From contig DASRDS010000077.1 in the NCBI GenBank assembly GCA_035652495.1, forward strand, positions 1 through 6,512: a stretch of 6,512 nt of DNA, read 5' to 3'. The stretch comes from DASRDS01 sp035652495 (GTDB lineage Bacteria; Gemmatimonadota; Gemmatimonadetes; Gemmatimonadales; Gemmatimonadaceae). The first letter of the stretch is position 1. Each line of letters starts with the position of its first letter. A model generated the notes under the pieces. The model was not told the origin of the DNA. It worked only from the letters and a program-made list of their open reading frames with translations, and did not search any database. Below, piece by piece: positions 4,516 through 6,512 of the stretch. The translations under genes and the position numbers were made by a program.

Positions 4516-6512
4516 ATGCGATTCTCACACGCCGTACTCGCCCTCGCGCTCGTCGGATGCGCGAGCCACACGACACCATCCACCAGCGATCAGGGCGCGG
4601 GCGATCAGGCCGCTCAAGACCCGCCTATGCGCCTGCCGACCGGGGCGCGCCTCGATCCCGTCGCGCCGGGACACGATCTGGGGCCGCTTCCGCTCAACGC
4701 GATCTGGTCGCCGGATACCACGCGGCTGGTGCTGTCGCTCAACGGGTGGCGACAGCAAGGCGTGCAGGTCGTGGACCGGGCGACGGGCAACGTCACGCAG
4801 ACGCTGTTGCAGCCCGCCGCGTTCATCGGCCTGACGTTCGCGCCAGACGGGGAGACGCTGTACGCGTCAGGCGGCAACGAGGACAAGATCTACGTCTATG
4901 CCTGGCGGTACGACGGCGGGACGCTGACGGACAGCATCATCCTGCAACCCAAGCCGGACAGCGCCAAGGAGCGTGCGGCCGCGGCGAAGGCCGGGCGCCA
5001 GTGGTCGGATCCGGGCGGGACGCGATATCCGGCCGGCATCGGCGTCTCGCCGGACGGCAAGACGCTGTGGGTCGCCGAGAACCTTGGCGATTCGCTCGCC
5101 GAGGTCGACATCGCGTCGCATCGGATCCGGCATCGATATGCGACCGGCAAGTATCCGTACGCCGTGGTCGTCGACAAGACCGGGCGGGTTTTTGTATCTG
5201 CTTGGGGCGGGCATACGGTTTCCGTTTTTCCCGGGAACAAGCGCATCAACGTTTCGCGGCATCCATCGTCCATGGTACTGTCCGGCGATCAGCTCTACGT
5301 GACGTCCGCCAGCACCGATCGCATCGACGTCATCGACACGAAGACGTTGACGGTGACGAAGCATATCGAAGACCGTGCGCCTGGCGTCGCTGAAGGGAGC
5401 ACCCCGAACGGTCTCGCGATCAGCGGGCAGCGGATGTACGTCGCCGAGGCGGATAACAACGCGGTCGCGGTCGTGGATCTCAAGACTGATTCTGTGGTCG
5501 GACGGATTCCCGTTGATTGGTATCCCACGGCTGTGAACGTGCTGCCCGGTGACACGTTGTATGTCATCAATGGTAAGGGACATGGAACTGCTCCCAATCC
5601 CACGAGCGGACCTGGGCCCAATCGTCCCTCTCCCCATGCGCCCAACGGCAATCCTTACGGCTATACGCTAGGACAGCTGTCAGGTACATTGAGCATTTTC
5701 CCGGTACCAGCGAACCTGGCCGATTACACCGCGCGGGTGACGAAGGCGAACGGGTGGGATACGCAGGCCGCGACGACCGGATATCCGCCCATCGAACACG
5801 TCCTGTACGTGATCAGAGAGAACAGAACGTACGACCAGGTCTTCGGCGACATCGCCGAGGCAGACGGCGACACGTCTATCGTGTTCTTCGGCAAGAACGT
5901 GACGCCGAACAATCACGCGCTAGCCGAGCGCTTCGGCGTCTGGGATCGCTTCTTCGTGAACGCCGAGGTGAGCGCGGACGGCCACATCTGGTCGACCGGA
6001 GCCTACGCCCCGGACTATGTCGAAAAGACCGTCGAGTCGAACTACTCGGGCCGCGGCCGCACCTACGACTACGAGGGCATGAACAGGAACCTCGTGCCCA
6101 AGGACGGCGACGACGTCTCGGCCCCAGCCGCCGGCTACATCTGGGACTTGGCCGCCGCCAAGCATCTCGCCATTCGCGACTACGGCGAGTACGTCGCCGA
6201 GAATGGCCGGACGGCCGAATCGGGACAATGGCACGGTCCGGCGCAGGGCGACAAGCCGGCGCTCGCGAAGAACACGAATCCAGACTTCCCACCGTTCGAT
6301 CTCACGATCGAGGACCAGAAGCGCGCGGACATCTGGATCGCCGAGCTGCAGAAGTACGTCAAGCAAGGCAACATGCCGGCGTTCGAGATCATGCACTTGG
6401 GCGACGATCATACGGCGGGCGCCGCACCCGGCATGCACACGCCACGCGCGATGGTTGCCGATAACGACTATGCGCTCGGTCGCATGGTCGAGGCGCTGTC
6501 CAAGAGTCCCTT
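4516..6512 (+). CDS. Lipoprotein: YVTN/YncE-type beta-propeller fused to an alkaline-phosphatase-superfamily phosphoesterase (3' end outside window)
   Basis: The frame runs open for 665 codons from ATG 4516 to the window edge. The N-terminus MRFSHAVLALALVGC is a lipoprotein signal with lipobox LVGC and lipidation at C15. Residues about 60-340 contain propeller blades: SPDTTRLVLSLNG, GLTFAPDGETLYASG, GVSPDGKTLWVAENLGDS (about 178), LYVTSASTDRIDVID (about 260) and MYVAEADNNAVAVVDL (about 307). NGKGHGTAPNP (about 352) marks the link between the two halves. The phosphoesterase begins near 425 with HVLYVIRENRTYDQVFGD; E435-N436 fit the metal-binding Glu-Asn of acid-phosphatase/phospholipase C-like enzymes, and LGDDHT (D630-D631-H632) fits the later metal-binding Asp pair. 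S486 in SADGHIW is a plausible nucleophile by position, which is inference. The product is probably outside the cytoplasm, lipid-anchored. The phosphorylated substrate is unknown. The remaining C-terminal part lies past the window. Translation may be coupled to the small gene 2 nt upstream, since no good ribosome site is seen. Confidence 0.93.
   Translation, partial: MRFSHAVLALALVGCASHTTPSTSDQGAGDQAAQDPPMRLPTGARLDPVAPGHDLGPLPLNAIWSPDTTRLVLSLNGWRQQGVQVVDRATGNVTQTLLQPAAFIGLTFAPDGETLYASGGNEDKIYVYAWRYDGGTLTDSIILQPKPDSAKERAAAAKAGRQWSDPGGTRYPAGIGVSPDGKTLWVAENLGDSLAEVDIASHRIRHRYATGKYPYAVVVDKTGRVFVSAWGGHTVSVFPGNKRINVSRHPSSMVLSGDQLYVTSASTDRIDVIDTKTLTVTKHIEDRAPGVAEGSTPNGLAISGQRMYVAEADNNAVAVVDLKTDSVVGRIPVDWYPTAVNVLPGDTLYVINGKGHGTAPNPTSGPGPNRPSPHAPNGNPYGYTLGQLSGTLSIFPVPANLADYTARVTKANGWDTQAATTGYPPIEHVLYVIRENRTYDQVFGDIAEADGDTSIVFFGKNVTPNNHALAERFGVWDRFFVNAEVSADGHIWSTGAYAPDYVEKTVESNYSGRGRTYDYEGMNRNLVPKDGDDVSAPAAGYIWDLAAAKHLAIRDYGEYVAENGRTAESGQWHGPAQGDKPALAKNTNPDFPPFDLTIEDQKRADIWIAELQKYVKQGNMPAFEIMHLGDDHTAGAAPGMHTPRAMVADNDYALGRMVEALSKSP

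Noticed and set aside
4557..5393. A 278-codon plus-strand frame inside the lipoprotein gene
   Set aside because: Arg-rich frame-shifted shadow of the beta-propeller; no domain seen.
1..6512. CRISPR array, tRNA, rRNA, insertion sequence or phage genes
   Set aside because: No regular spaced repeats, transposase, inverted terminal repeats or RNA-gene signatures were seen; every gene is chromosomal in style.

Overview
The window is about 6.5 kb of GC-rich bacterial DNA, packed with genes on both strands. The coding style suggests Gemmatimonadota or a similar GC-rich soil or aquatic lineage: Ala/Arg/Pro-rich proteins, an anti-sigma factor carrying a carboxypeptidase-regulatory-like module with the 'VRRLGY' signature, and a VIT/VWA protein linked to an ECF sigma factor. 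The phylum is inferred from protein style, since there is no rRNA or marker gene here.

Layout: (1) 2-310, plus strand, is the 3' end of a GT1-type glycosyltransferase. (2) A three-gene minus-strand operon follows. In transcription order it encodes a secreted VIT/VWA-domain protein (4262-2055), an ECF-type RNA polymerase sigma factor (2043-1522) and a membrane-spanning zinc-finger anti-sigma factor with a large extracytoplasmic part (1532-267). Gaps are tiny (11 nt) or negative (11-nt overlap), so co-transcription is very likely. The anti-sigma gene ends inside the convergent glycosyltransferase gene. (3) A 65-bp divergent intergenic region (4263-4327) holds a 7-bp direct repeat and a weak ECF-like promoter candidate. 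(4) On the plus strand a small charged, proline-rich hypothetical protein (4328-4513) lies 2 nt ahead of a lipoprotein (4516 to the window end). That lipoprotein joins a YVTN/YncE-type beta-propeller to an alkaline-phosphatase-superfamily phosphoesterase and is cut by the window edge.

How the genes may work together: the minus-strand operon looks like a complete envelope signalling unit. The anti-sigma factor should hold the sigma factor in the cytoplasm while its extracytoplasmic domain senses something outside, and the co-encoded VIT/VWA protein is an obvious candidate partner or output. The most interesting detail is that both exported proteins carry nearly the same short motif (LDQVVVTG and LNQVAVTG). 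It resembles the sequence that follows the carboxypeptidase-regulatory-like domain in SusC/TonB-dependent receptors. In the anti-sigma factor it sits directly after such a domain, as in the N-terminus of a TonB-dependent receptor that lacks plug and barrel. No mobile element, CRISPR array, tRNA or rRNA was seen, and no intergenic stretch exceeds 300 bases.
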